This document shows, one piece after another, positions 7,350 through 15,033 of a stretch of 22,286 bases of DNA (position 1 is its first letter; every line of letters starts with the position of its first letter). Source of the stretch: Trueperaceae bacterium (lineage in GTDB: Bacteria; Deinococcota; Deinococci; Deinococcales; Trueperaceae); assembly GCA_007130445.1 (NCBI GenBank), contig SLSM01000299.1, positions 1 to 22,286 of the forward strand, in the 5' to 3' direction. The notes beneath the pieces are model-generated. The model was not told the origin of the DNA, did no database searches, and saw nothing but the letters and a program-made list of their open reading frames with translations. The position numbers and the translations under genes are program-made.

Positions 7350-8039
7350 GTGAGCGACCGCGTCGAGGCGCTGAGCACCACGCAGCGGGCGATCGGTCGC
7401 CTGACCTTGCGGTCCCACCAGGAGATGCCGACGTTCTACGTGCGGGTCCGTGCCCGCGTCGACGCCCTCGTCCAGGGCCTCGCCGAGCGACGAGAGCGTA
7501 CGGGTACGCGCGTGACCCTCAACGACGCCGTGATCCGAGCGGTCGTCGTCTGCTTGGAGTCGCATCCGAACCTCAACGCCACGGTCGTCCCGGGCGGTGA
7601 GGAGGTCACGCTGCACGGCGAGGTCCGCGTCGGCGTCGTCACGGCGACCGAGCGCGGCCTGATGATCCCCTCGATCCCCGCCAGCGGGACGACGAGCGTG
7701 GGGGCGATCTCGTCGCACGTGTCGCAGATGCGCGCGCTCATCGCCGCCGGCACGCTCAAGGGGGCCTACCTGGCACCGCCGACGTTCACCGTGTCGAACC
7801 TCGGCATGTTCGGCGTCGAGGAGTTCACGGCCATCATCCCCGGCAAGGGGGTCGCCGTGCTCGCGTTGGGGGTGGCGTCAGAGCAGCCGGTCGTCGACCA
7901 GGGAAGCATCGTGATCGGCACCGTGATGACGATGACGCTGACGGTCGACCACCGCTGGGTGAACGGCGTCGACGCGGCGCGCTTCCTCGGCGACATGAAA
8001 CGCATCCTCGAAGTGCCTCCGCTCGACTTCTGGGAGTGA
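7350..8039 (+). CDS. Dihydrolipoamide acyltransferase (E2) catalytic domain, stand-alone
   Basis: A 229-residue CoA-dependent acyltransferase core of the 2-oxo acid dehydrogenase family. Recognisable parts are the opening helix before HQEMPTFYVRVRARVDAL (23-40), the LMIPSIP segment (104-110), SNLGMFGVEEFTAIIPGKG (149-167) and the active-site segment DHRWVNG (200-206). The catalytic His201 is present, but the usual HxxxDG Asp is Asn205. The protein starts directly at the catalytic fold: there is neither a lipoyl domain (supplied by the preceding gene) nor a peripheral-subunit-binding domain. The start is GTG 7350, with a weak GAGGGG site in the 10-base gap; no better start exists. It would transfer the acyl group from lipoamide to CoA and form the multimeric core. 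The acyl specificity is not readable. Confidence 0.88.
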   Translation: MSDRVEALSTTQRAIGRLTLRSHQEMPTFYVRVRARVDALVQGLAERRERTGTRVTLNDAVIRAVVVCLESHPNLNATVVPGGEEVTLHGEVRVGVVTATERGLMIPSIPASGTTSVGAISSHVSQMRALIAAGTLKGAYLAPPTFTVSNLGMFGVEEFTAIIPGKGVAVLALGVASEQPVVDQGSIVIGTVMTMTLTVDHRWVNGVDAARFLGDMKRILEVPPLDFWE

Positions 8040-8047
8040 AGGGGACC

Positions 8048-9631
8048 ATGGGACACCAACCGTTCGTCATCGGCATCGATGGAGGTACGGAGAGCCTCCG
8101 CGTCGGCGTGTACTCGCTCACGGGTCGACCGCTCGGGTTCGCAAGCGAGCCGTACGCGACCACCTTCCCGCACGCTGGGTGGGCCGAACAGGACCCCGAA
8201 GCGTGGTGGGCGTCGCTCCTGAAGGCGCTGCCGGAGGCACTGAGCGTCGCCGGCGTCGAGCCGTCGGAGGCCATCGGGATCGGCCTCGATACGACTGCAT
8301 GCACCATGGTCTTCCTCGACGAGGGCATGCGGCCGCTGCGGCCCGCCATGCTGTGGATGGACGTCCGCTCCAGCGACCAAGCGAGACGCGTGAGCGCCTT
8401 CCAACACGACGCGCTCAAGGTCGCAGGCCAAACGACCATGTCCGCCGAGTGGATGCCGGCCAAGACCCTGTGGGTGAAGGAGCACCAGCCCGACGTCTAC
8501 GAACGCACGGCGCACCTGTGCGAGTACGTCGACTACCTCGGCTTCCGCCTCACGGGCGACCTCACGGCGAGCCTCAACACCACCAGCATCCGCTGGCTGT
8601 ACGACGCCGACTCGGTTGGCTGGCAGCGCGACTACTTCGAGCGCATCGGGCTCGGTGACGTCGTCGATCGGTTCCCGGCCCAGGTGCTGCCGATGGAGGC
8701 CGTCGCAGGTACGCTCACGGCCGACGTCGCCGAGGCAACCGGTCTGCCGGTCGGCTTGCCGGTGGCGAAGGGCGGAGCCGACGCGTTCGTCGCGATGCTC
8801 GGCCTGAACGTGGTGGCGCCAGGCCGAGTGGCACTCATCACCGGGTCGTCGCACCTGCAACTCGGCCAGAGCGCGTCGCCGCTCCACGTCAAAGGCCTCT
8901 TCGGCACCTACGCGGACGCCGTGGTGCAGGGCGAGCACACGTTCGAGGGCGGCCAGATCTCCACCGGCTCGATCATGCGCTGGTACTGCTCGAACCTGCT
9001 CGGCTTCGGCAGCGAACTCGACATCAGCCAGCTGATCGAGCGCGTCAGCCAACGCGCGGCCGACGTGCCACCCGGGTCCGAAGGCCTGATCCTACTCGAC
9101 TACTGGCAGGGGAACCGCACCCCGCACGTCGATGCGAACGCTCGCGGCGCGATCTGGGGCCTGTCGCTGAGCCACCGCGCGGAGCACGTCGCCCGCGCGA
9201 TCATGGAAGGGGTGGCGTTCGGCACCGAACGCATCTTCCGGGTCATGCGCGAGCACGATGTGCCGGTCGACCACGTCGTCGCCGCCGGCGGCGCGACGAA
9301 GTCGCCTCTCTGGATGCAGATCCACGCGGACGTGGCCAACGTGCCCATCCACCTCACCGAGGTCGCCGACGCGGCGACCCTCGGGTCCGCCGTGCTCGCG
9401 GCGGTCGCGGGCGGCGCCTACGGCTCGATCGTGGAGGCGAGTGCGCAGATGGTCCGCGTGGCCACGACCGTCGAACCATCGGCGACGGCCCACGCCACCT
9501 ACGCCGACTTCTACGAGCTGTACTGCGAGACGTACGAGCACCTGGGCCCGTTGATGCATCGCCTCACTGCGCTGGTCGCCGCGAACGGAGTGCAGCACGA
9601 GACGTCGAGCGACGAACTCGTGGGCGCATGA
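8048..9631 (+). CDS. FGGY-family carbohydrate kinase (pentulose/polyol kinase-like)
   Basis: A 527-residue sugar kinase of the FGGY group (xylulokinase, ribulokinase, erythritol kinase, LsrK). The N-terminal phosphate-binding loop IGIDGGTES (8-16), the GLDTTACTMVFLDE segment, the GGADAFVAMLG hinge and the C-terminal ATP-binding AAGGATKSPLWMQIHADV segment are all clear. The YWQGNRTPHVD segment and the following WGLSL resemble D-ribulokinase/erythritol-kinase-like members more than AraB or glycerol kinase. It should phosphorylate the keto sugar, polyol or cleavage product made in this pathway, and its product may be the SorC effector. Start: ATG 8048 with GGAG at 8033-8036; GTG 8036, overlapping the E2 stop, is the alternative. 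The stop overlaps the next start (ATGA). Confidence 0.88.
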   Translation: MGHQPFVIGIDGGTESLRVGVYSLTGRPLGFASEPYATTFPHAGWAEQDPEAWWASLLKALPEALSVAGVEPSEAIGIGLDTTACTMVFLDEGMRPLRPAMLWMDVRSSDQARRVSAFQHDALKVAGQTTMSAEWMPAKTLWVKEHQPDVYERTAHLCEYVDYLGFRLTGDLTASLNTTSIRWLYDADSVGWQRDYFERIGLGDVVDRFPAQVLPMEAVAGTLTADVAEATGLPVGLPVAKGGADAFVAMLGLNVVAPGRVALITGSSHLQLGQSASPLHVKGLFGTYADAVVQGEHTFEGGQISTGSIMRWYCSNLLGFGSELDISQLIERVSQRAADVPPGSEGLILLDYWQGNRTPHVDANARGAIWGLSLSHRAEHVARAIMEGVAFGTERIFRVMREHDVPVDHVVAAGGATKSPLWMQIHADVANVPIHLTEVADAATLGSAVLAAVAGGAYGSIVEASAQMVRVATTVEPSATAHATYADFYELYCETYEHLGPLMHRLTALVAANGVQHETSSDELVGA

Positions 9632-10410
9632 CCGTGGACCGCGCGGCGCACGACATCACCCTGGAGGGCCGCATCGCCCTCGTCACGGGGGCGGGCAGCG
9701 GCATCGGTCGCGAGACCGCGCACGTCTTGGCGCGCGCAGGCGCCTACGTGCTCGTGAGCGACGTCGACGCCGAGCGGGCGAGCAGCGCCGCAGCCGAGGT
9801 GCGTGCAGCGGGAGGGTCGGCAGAGCACCACGTGCTGGACGTGCGCGATCGGAGCTCGGTGCGCACGCTCGTCGGCGCCCTGATCGAACGCCTCGGGGCG
9901 ATCGACGTCCTCGTCAACAACGCCGGCATCGTCGCGAACACGGCGGCCGCGGACGTCACCGAGCGCGAGTGGCGCGAGGTGCTCGAGGTCAACCTCCACG
10001 GCGTGTTCTGGTGTGCGCAAGCGGTGGGCGCGCACATGCTCGAGCGGGGCGCCGGCGCCATCGTCAACGTCGCGTCGATGGCGGGCATCGTCGCGCTCGA
10101 TCCCCAACCGCAGGTGCACTACAACGTATCGAAGGCGGCGGTCATCATGCTCACCCGCTCGCTCGCGGTGGAGTGGGCGCCGCGGAACGTACGCGTCAAC
10201 GCCGTGTCCCCTGGCTACATCGGCACCGAACTCACGAAGCGAGGCCTCTGCAACGCCGCGTGGGCCGAGCGCTGGATGGCGCGAACGCCGCTCGGTCGCG
10301 TCGGTACCCCACGCGACGTCGCCAACGCGGTGCTGTACCTCGCGTCCGACGCCGCGTCGTTCGTCACGGGCGAGAACGTCGTCGTCGACGGTGGCTACAC
10401 CGTGTGGTGA
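9628..10410 (+). CDS. SDR-family NAD(P)-dependent oxidoreductase (second)
   Basis: A 260-residue classical SDR. TGAGSGIG (20-27), Asp45 after strand beta2 (predicts NAD), NNAG (97-100) and the catalytic Asn122, Ser150, Tyr165, Lys169 (YNVSK) are present. The C-terminal ENVVVDGGY signature is also seen. It is clearly diverged from the SDR at 705, so this is not a recent duplicate. It overlaps the kinase stop by 4 bases and the next gene by 4 bases, which ties it to the same pathway. It probably catalyses another alcohol/ketone step on a sugar or polyol. Naming a substrate would be guesswork. Confidence 0.9.
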   Translation: MTVDRAAHDITLEGRIALVTGAGSGIGRETAHVLARAGAYVLVSDVDAERASSAAAEVRAAGGSAEHHVLDVRDRSSVRTLVGALIERLGAIDVLVNNAGIVANTAAADVTEREWREVLEVNLHGVFWCAQAVGAHMLERGAGAIVNVASMAGIVALDPQPQVHYNVSKAAVIMLTRSLAVEWAPRNVRVNAVSPGYIGTELTKRGLCNAAWAERWMARTPLGRVGTPRDVANAVLYLASDAASFVTGENVVVDGGYTVW

Positions 10411-11726
10411 ACGCGGTGGGCACGACGCGGCACGTCGTGGTCGAGCCTGGCGCGTCGGTGTCGCTGCCCGCGCTGCTGTCGTCGTGCTTCGGCTCAGACG
10501 TCGCCCTTCTGATCGCCGACGAGCGAACGTACGAGGCCGCCGGCATGGCCGTCGACGACGCCATTCGCGCATCGGGGCGCGGCGCAGGGTCGGCGATCGT
10601 CCTCCCGGGCACCCCACCGCCGTACGCCGACATCGAGACCGTCGCGCTGATCGAGAGCCAGCTTCGCGAGCGCCACGGCGTTCCGGTGGTGGTGGGCTCC
10701 GGGACGCTCAACGATGTGACGAAACTGGCCGCTCATCGGCTCGGGCGTGCGTACGCCTGTGTCGCGACGGCGGCTTCGATGGACGGCTACACGGCGTTCG
10801 GCGCTGCGATCACCGTCGGCGGCTTCAAGCAGACCCTGCCGTGTCCGCCACCACTCGTGCTCGTCGCGGACCTCGACGTGTTGACGCGAGCACCGGCGGC
10901 CCTCACCGCCGCTGGCTACGGTGACCTCGTCGGCAAGGTGACCGCCGGCGCCGACTGGATCGTCGCCGATGCGCTCGGGGTCGAACCGATCGACGCGCGC
11001 GCGTGGGCCCTGGTGCAGGATCGCCTCCGGTCCTGGATCGCCGACCCGCGCGCCGTCGCAGCGGCGCATCCGGACGCGGTCGAGGCCCTGTTCGAGGGGC
11101 TCGTGCAGACGGGCGTCGCGATGCAGGTCAGCGCGTCGTCGCGACCCGCGTCGGGAAGCGAGCACCTCTTCAGTCACCTGTGGGAGATGCGCGCCCTCGC
11201 GGTCGGGGCGCCGACGGTCGCGCACGGGCACAAGGTCGCGCTCGGCTCGCTGGCGTCGGCGGCGCTGTACGAGCGGTTGCTCGCTCGCGACCTCGCGCGC
11301 ATCGACGTCGACGGCTTGGTCGCCGCGTGGCCCGACCGGCACGAGGTCGAGCGCCGCGTGCGAGGGCTGCACGCGCAGGAGCGCATCGCCGATCACGCCG
11401 TCACCGCTTCGCTCGAGAAGCACGTCGCTCCCGTCCAGCTTCGTCGGCGGCTCGAGCTGGTACGCGAGCGGTGGCCCGTCCTGCGCGAGCGCCTGGCGGC
11501 GCAGCTCCTGCCGGCGACGGCCGTGCGCACGATGCTCGAGCAGGCCGGATGCCCGACGGCACCCGCCGCGATCGGTCTCGACGTCGCCGCGTTCCAGGCC
11601 GACCACCTGCGTGCGCACACGATTCGGTCGCGCTACACGATGCTCGACCTCGCCGTCGAGGTCGGCGTTCTCGACGCGTGCGTCGCCGAGGTGTTCGGGC
11701 CGGGAGGGTTCTGGTCCGGGGGGTGA
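10407..11726 (+). CDS. Glycerol-1-phosphate dehydrogenase-like (AraM-type) metal-dependent dehydrogenase
   Basis: A 439-residue member of the dehydroquinate-synthase/Fe-ADH superfamily, closest in pattern to sn-glycerol-1-phosphate dehydrogenases (AraM, EgsA). NAD-binding GSGTLNDVTK (97-106), ATAASMDGYTAFGAA (120-134) and ADLDVL are highly characteristic. The metal ligands are expected at Asp173 (AGYGDLVGK), His253 (SGSEHLFSH) and His273 (AHGHKVALG). The family reversibly oxidises glycerol-1-phosphate to dihydroxyacetone phosphate; in a catabolic operon a related phosphorylated polyol is more likely. GTG 10407 overlaps the SDR stop (GTGA) and gives the first conserved residues soon after. The C terminus is somewhat longer than AraM (about 394 residues). 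It is the last gene of the operon, followed by a 283-base gap. Confidence 0.87.
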   Translation: MNAVGTTRHVVVEPGASVSLPALLSSCFGSDVALLIADERTYEAAGMAVDDAIRASGRGAGSAIVLPGTPPPYADIETVALIESQLRERHGVPVVVGSGTLNDVTKLAAHRLGRAYACVATAASMDGYTAFGAAITVGGFKQTLPCPPPLVLVADLDVLTRAPAALTAAGYGDLVGKVTAGADWIVADALGVEPIDARAWALVQDRLRSWIADPRAVAAAHPDAVEALFEGLVQTGVAMQVSASSRPASGSEHLFSHLWEMRALAVGAPTVAHGHKVALGSLASAALYERLLARDLARIDVDGLVAAWPDRHEVERRVRGLHAQERIADHAVTASLEKHVAPVQLRRRLELVRERWPVLRERLAAQLLPATAVRTMLEQAGCPTAPAAIGLDVAAFQADHLRAHTIRSRYTMLDLAVEVGVLDACVAEVFGPGGFWSGG

Positions 11727-11782
11727 GCGGGTCGTCGAACAGGAGTCCACGCCGGGCGGTACCGAAGCGCAGCCCGTCGTCA

Positions 11783-11811
11783 CGATGCTGAGTGTGAGAT
11801 GGCCAGCATCG
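11783..11811 (+). terminator. Possible stem-loop terminator after the catabolic operon
   Basis: CGATGCTG (11783-11790) and CAGCATCG (11804-11811) form a perfect 8-bp stem around a 13-base loop, 57 bases after the operon's last stop. No T-tract follows, so this could instead be an operator-like inverted repeat. The rest of the 283-base gap (11727-12009) shows nothing recognisable apart from the ribosome site of the next gene (GAGGAGG, 11998-12004). Confidence 0.35.
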
Positions 11812-12009
11812 ACACGTTGGTCGCCGCTTGCGCGTACCCCATCGTCCGGTCGTTGCTCCGCGTGATGGTTCCGGTCGCGCGTCGGCGCCGTGGGTCGTCG
11901 ATGGCCGCGTCGCTACTCGGACTCGGGATGATCGGTGCCTTCGAGGTGTTCCTGGCGGCGCGCCGTGGTGTGGTTCCTGGTGCTGTAGCGTACCTACGAG
12001 GAGGCCACG

Positions 12010-12921
12010 ATGCCACAACCCGTCGCCGATCCCGGCCGTCTGATCGTCCTGAACAAGGACGAGCACACCGTCATGTTCGTCGGCTGCGCCTCGGGCGACG
12101 TGCTCGCCACGATCGAGGTGGCGCGCGACCCGCACGAGGTGGTGGTGACGCCCGACGGCAGCATCTCGTACGTGGTCAGCTCGGTCGGGGAGCGCGTGGC
12201 GGTGATCGACAACGGCAGCATGACGGTGCGCGAGACGTTCACGCACCCCGAGTTCGCCTTCCCGCATCACGTCGACTTCGATACCGACGGGAACCTGTGG
12301 TTGGCGTCGACGCTGGCGAACAAGGTGTTCGTGTTCTCGCGTCCGGACCACGCGCCGCTGGCGGTGATCCCCACGGGGCAGCACTCGAGCCACATGCTCG
12401 CCTTCACCCCCGACCGGAGCCGGGTCTACGTGCCGAACATCCGCTCGAACTCGCTCACGCTCATCGATGTGGCCGAGCGGCGCGTGTTGCGGCACGTCCT
12501 GGTGGGGAAGGGGCCGGAGGGCGTGGCGGTGCACCCGGGCGGCGAGTTCTTGTACGTGGCCGCTCAGCACGAGGACGTGGTGCAGGTGATCTCGACGAAG
12601 ACGCACGAACTGATCGCGCGCGAGAGTGTCGGTTCCATGCCGGTGCGCATGGCCTTCTCGCCCGACGGTCGCTATGCCTTCGTGCCGAACCGCTACTCCA
12701 AGGACCTGTCGGTGATCGACACCGACCGGCATCGCGAGGTCAAGCGCATCCCGATCGGTATCTGGCCCGGCGGCGTGGTGTTCGAGCCGAGCGGCCGCTA
12801 CGCCTACGTGGCGAACAACAAGACGAACGACGTGTCGGTCATCGACGTGGCGTCGCTGTGGGAAGCGGCCCGATACCGGGTAGGGATCCATCCGGACGGC
12901 ATCGGGTACGTTCCGGCGTAG
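12010..12921 (+). CDS. YVTN-type beta-propeller repeat protein
   Basis: A 303-residue protein made almost entirely of about seven repeats of roughly 40 residues with the pattern 'FxPDGxxxYVxNxxxxxVxVID' (for example AFSPDGRYAFVPNRYSKDLS and VFEPSGRYAYVANNKTNDVS). This predicts a closed seven-bladed beta-propeller of the YVTN/lactonase-like class. Most relatives are exported or attached to S-layer or quinoprotein systems. This one has no signal peptide or membrane segment, so it appears cytoplasmic. No catalytic residues of 6-phosphogluconolactonase could be assigned. A strong GAGGAGG site at 11998-12004 sets the ATG. It is a single-gene unit converging on the regulator at 12955, and its role is unknown. 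Confidence 0.85.
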   Translation: MPQPVADPGRLIVLNKDEHTVMFVGCASGDVLATIEVARDPHEVVVTPDGSISYVVSSVGERVAVIDNGSMTVRETFTHPEFAFPHHVDFDTDGNLWLASTLANKVFVFSRPDHAPLAVIPTGQHSSHMLAFTPDRSRVYVPNIRSNSLTLIDVAERRVLRHVLVGKGPEGVAVHPGGEFLYVAAQHEDVVQVISTKTHELIARESVGSMPVRMAFSPDGRYAFVPNRYSKDLSVIDTDRHREVKRIPIGIWPGGVVFEPSGRYAYVANNKTNDVSVIDVASLWEAARYRVGIHPDGIGYVPA

Positions 12922-12924
12922 GGC

Positions 12925-12956
12925 GACGCCTGCCCGCGCTCCGCGGAACGTGCGTC
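12925..12956. terminator. Possible bidirectional stem-loop between convergent genes
   Basis: In the 33-base gap between the convergent propeller and regulator genes, CCGCG (12934-12938) pairs with CGCGG (12942-12946) around a 3-base loop. An outer arm GACGC (12925-12929) pairs with GCGTC (12952-12956). It is interrupted and lacks T-tracts; termination on both strands is plausible only from position. Confidence 0.3.
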
Positions 12957-14976
12957 ACTGCCGCAACCGGCCGAGCCTGGGCGGGACCTCACCCAACTCG
13001 CGCTCGAACCGCTGCGAGAGCCTCTGGGCCACGGTGCGGGCGGCCGCCTCACCGTCGACGGAGCACGTGGCTCGTACCAGCTGCTCGTTGAGCGTCTCGT
13101 CGAGGGGATCGAACGCCACGAGCTGGTCGGCGAGTTCGAGGCGGCGTTGGTGGTCGCCGCGCGCTCGCAGCTCCTGGATCACCGCGATGCCGAGACGGCG
13201 GAGCGACCACACGACATCCTCGCGGACGTGGCTCGCCCACTCGCTGTCGGCGTCGGGTAGGAAGGGCCCCCGGTAGAGCCGGAGCGCTTCGACGAGGCCG
13301 GTCTCGCCTCCGGCGGCCACTGCGTGCCGCAGGCGCTCGATGTCCGCGTGGAGTTCCAGACCTTCGCAGCGGACGCGGTAGGTCCGCTCGTGCTGTCGAA
13401 ACGGGATGCTCAGCCCGGGCACGGCGCGCGCCAGTTCGTAGCGCACCTGGTGGACGTAGCTGCGTGCGTGCGGTGCGTCCCGGTCGGGGAACAGATCGAG
13501 CAGCAGCTGATCCAGCGTGGTGTCGGGGTTCGCGAGCAGGTACGCGAGCACCTCGAGGCTGCGTCGGAGGTCGAGCCGGACGCGCCGGCCGTCGAGCCGT
13601 AGCTCGGCCGACCCCAGCGTGCGGAGTTCGAGCGGCACCGGCTCGGCATCGCTCACGCGGCGCAGGTCGCCGTACAGCACGCGGGGGTACTCGTCTTCGC
13701 CGAGGCGTGCGAGCAGCGACGCGACAGCCGGCACCAGGCGTAGCTCGCGGACCATCCACGCTCCGCCTCCGAGGGCGTGCCGGATGCCGGCCGCTTCCGA
13801 CAGCGCTCGAGTCGCTTCGCGGTCGCGGCCGGCCGTGAGGTGGGCGGCGGCGACGTGGAGCCGACACCAGCCCTGCTCCCTCAGCAGACCGAGCCGCTCG
13901 AACGTGTTCGAGGCCGCCTCGCCCACCTCGACGCCCTCGGCGCGACCCTGGAGCGTGAGGATGGCGCACTCACGCAGCAGCGTCAGCGTCTGCAGCTTCT
14001 CGTTGCCAGCGAGGCGCCGGGCGCGGGCGAGGAAGGCGCGGGCCTCGTCCAGCCTGCCGTGGGCGGTCGCGATCGCGCACCGGCCCAACTCGGCGTACGA
14101 TTCGGTCTCGGGTTCTCGGGCGGCACGCGCCGCCGCAGCCGCGCCGTCGAACTGCTCCTCGGCTGCGCCGAGCCGCCCGCGCATCAGGTGCACCACGCCG
14201 GCGACGTACGCGAGGTACGGGCCGACGAGCGGCGCGCGGTCTCGCTGCGCCCCGGCTTCGTCGAGATCGCGCTCGGCCTCCGCGAGCTCCCCGAGGTACG
14301 CACGGCACAACGATCGTGTCGCCAGCAGCTGCACGGTGCGCGCCGGGTTGGCCTTGGTGAGCGCTCGCGTGAGGTAGTCGACCGCCTGGCGGTCGAAGCC
14401 ACGGTCGGCATACGCCACGCCCAGCGCGTGACCGACGGCCGGGAGGATGACCCACCCCAGACTCGCCTCGTGTGCGAGGGCCCAGGCACGCTCGAGCACC
14501 TCGGTGGCGCCGGTCACGTCTCCCGCCGTGTAGCGCTGGGCGCCCCACTCGCGCAGCGCCAGCGCCCGGTCGAAGGTCGACAGCCGCTCGATGTCGACGG
14601 CGGTGAGCGCGCCACGCGACAGGTCCATCAGTCCGAGGTGTCGGTAGGCGGTGGCAAGCTCGATACCGGCCGCGTCGCACCCCCCGGCGCGGGCGCGCAG
14701 GAGGAGATCGCGCGCTTGGTGCAACTGCTGCAGGTTGAAGAGGCAGACCCCGGCCCAGCGCTCGTCCTCAGGGGTCGACGTCTGCAACGCGTTGAAGGCG
14801 GTCAACCCCTCGGCGTACGCACCAGCAGCGATGCGAGCCAGGATCGGGTGCACCCCCGGACCTCCCCAGCGATGCTGCAGGCGCCGTCGACGCATCACGA
14901 CGCAGTGCATCGCCTCGAGTGGTCCAGGGTACTCGACGACGCGTGATCGTGCCGCGTCGACCTTCACGCGCGGCAC
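12955..14976 (-). CDS. TPR-containing transcriptional regulator with C-terminal winged helix and BTAD domain
   Basis: About 673 residues. Residues about 45-430 are alanine/arginine-rich paired helices of the TPR type (for example AVDYLTRAL, EAERDLDEAG). Residues about 448-545 resemble an OmpR/SARP-type winged helix (LGSAELRLDGRRV, then RSLEVLAYLLANPDTT). Residues about 546-673 match a bacterial transcriptional activator domain (YRGPFLPD, LADQLVAFDPLDETLNEQL). In SARP activators the winged helix and BTAD are N-terminal; here the sensor-like TPR part comes first. It is probably a DNA-binding activator whose TPR part senses a protein or peptide partner. The start is uncertain: the frame stays open to 15294, but that would run through the divergent gene's ribosome site. 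GTG 14976 is my choice, with ATG 14910 as alternative. It is transcribed divergently from the peptide at 15071, a natural target. Confidence 0.82.
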   Translation of the reverse strand: MPRVKVDAARSRVVEYPGPLEAMHCVVMRRRRLQHRWGGPGVHPILARIAAGAYAEGLTAFNALQTSTPEDERWAGVCLFNLQQLHQARDLLLRARAGGCDAAGIELATAYRHLGLMDLSRGALTAVDIERLSTFDRALALREWGAQRYTAGDVTGATEVLERAWALAHEASLGWVILPAVGHALGVAYADRGFDRQAVDYLTRALTKANPARTVQLLATRSLCRAYLGELAEAERDLDEAGAQRDRAPLVGPYLAYVAGVVHLMRGRLGAAEEQFDGAAAAARAAREPETESYAELGRCAIATAHGRLDEARAFLARARRLAGNEKLQTLTLLRECAILTLQGRAEGVEVGEAASNTFERLGLLREQGWCRLHVAAAHLTAGRDREATRALSEAAGIRHALGGGAWMVRELRLVPAVASLLARLGEDEYPRVLYGDLRRVSDAEPVPLELRTLGSAELRLDGRRVRLDLRRSLEVLAYLLANPDTTLDQLLLDLFPDRDAPHARSYVHQVRYELARAVPGLSIPFRQHERTYRVRCEGLELHADIERLRHAVAAGGETGLVEALRLYRGPFLPDADSEWASHVREDVVWSLRRLGIAVIQELRARGDHQRRLELADQLVAFDPLDETLNEQLVRATCSVDGEAAARTVAQRLSQRFERELGEVPPRLGRLRQ

Positions 14977-15033
14977 GTGCCCCGTCGGTGGTCCTTCGGC
15001 CGCGCACCCAACACGCGCCCAATATGCGGCTCT

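Noticed and set aside
7082..8039. Lipoyl protein and E2 core as one gene broken by a frameshift
   Set aside because: Joining the frames would still leave no linker or subunit-binding domain, since only 10 bases separate the genes; both parts have proper starts and complete domains.
1..11726. A standard Lsr (AI-2) operon
   Set aside because: Regulator, importer and kinase classes are alike, but there is only one permease gene and no LsrF or LsrG homologue, and the E1/E2 and dehydrogenase genes are foreign to Lsr. Kept only as a comparison for the hypothesis.
11799..13091. Long plus-strand open frame (430 codons) starting before the propeller gene
   Set aside because: Beyond 12010 it runs in another frame across the propeller gene and becomes arginine/glycine-rich without domains, a high-GC shadow. 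The first 70 codons contain a hydrophobic stretch but no ribosome site, and the frame does not stop before the real gene.
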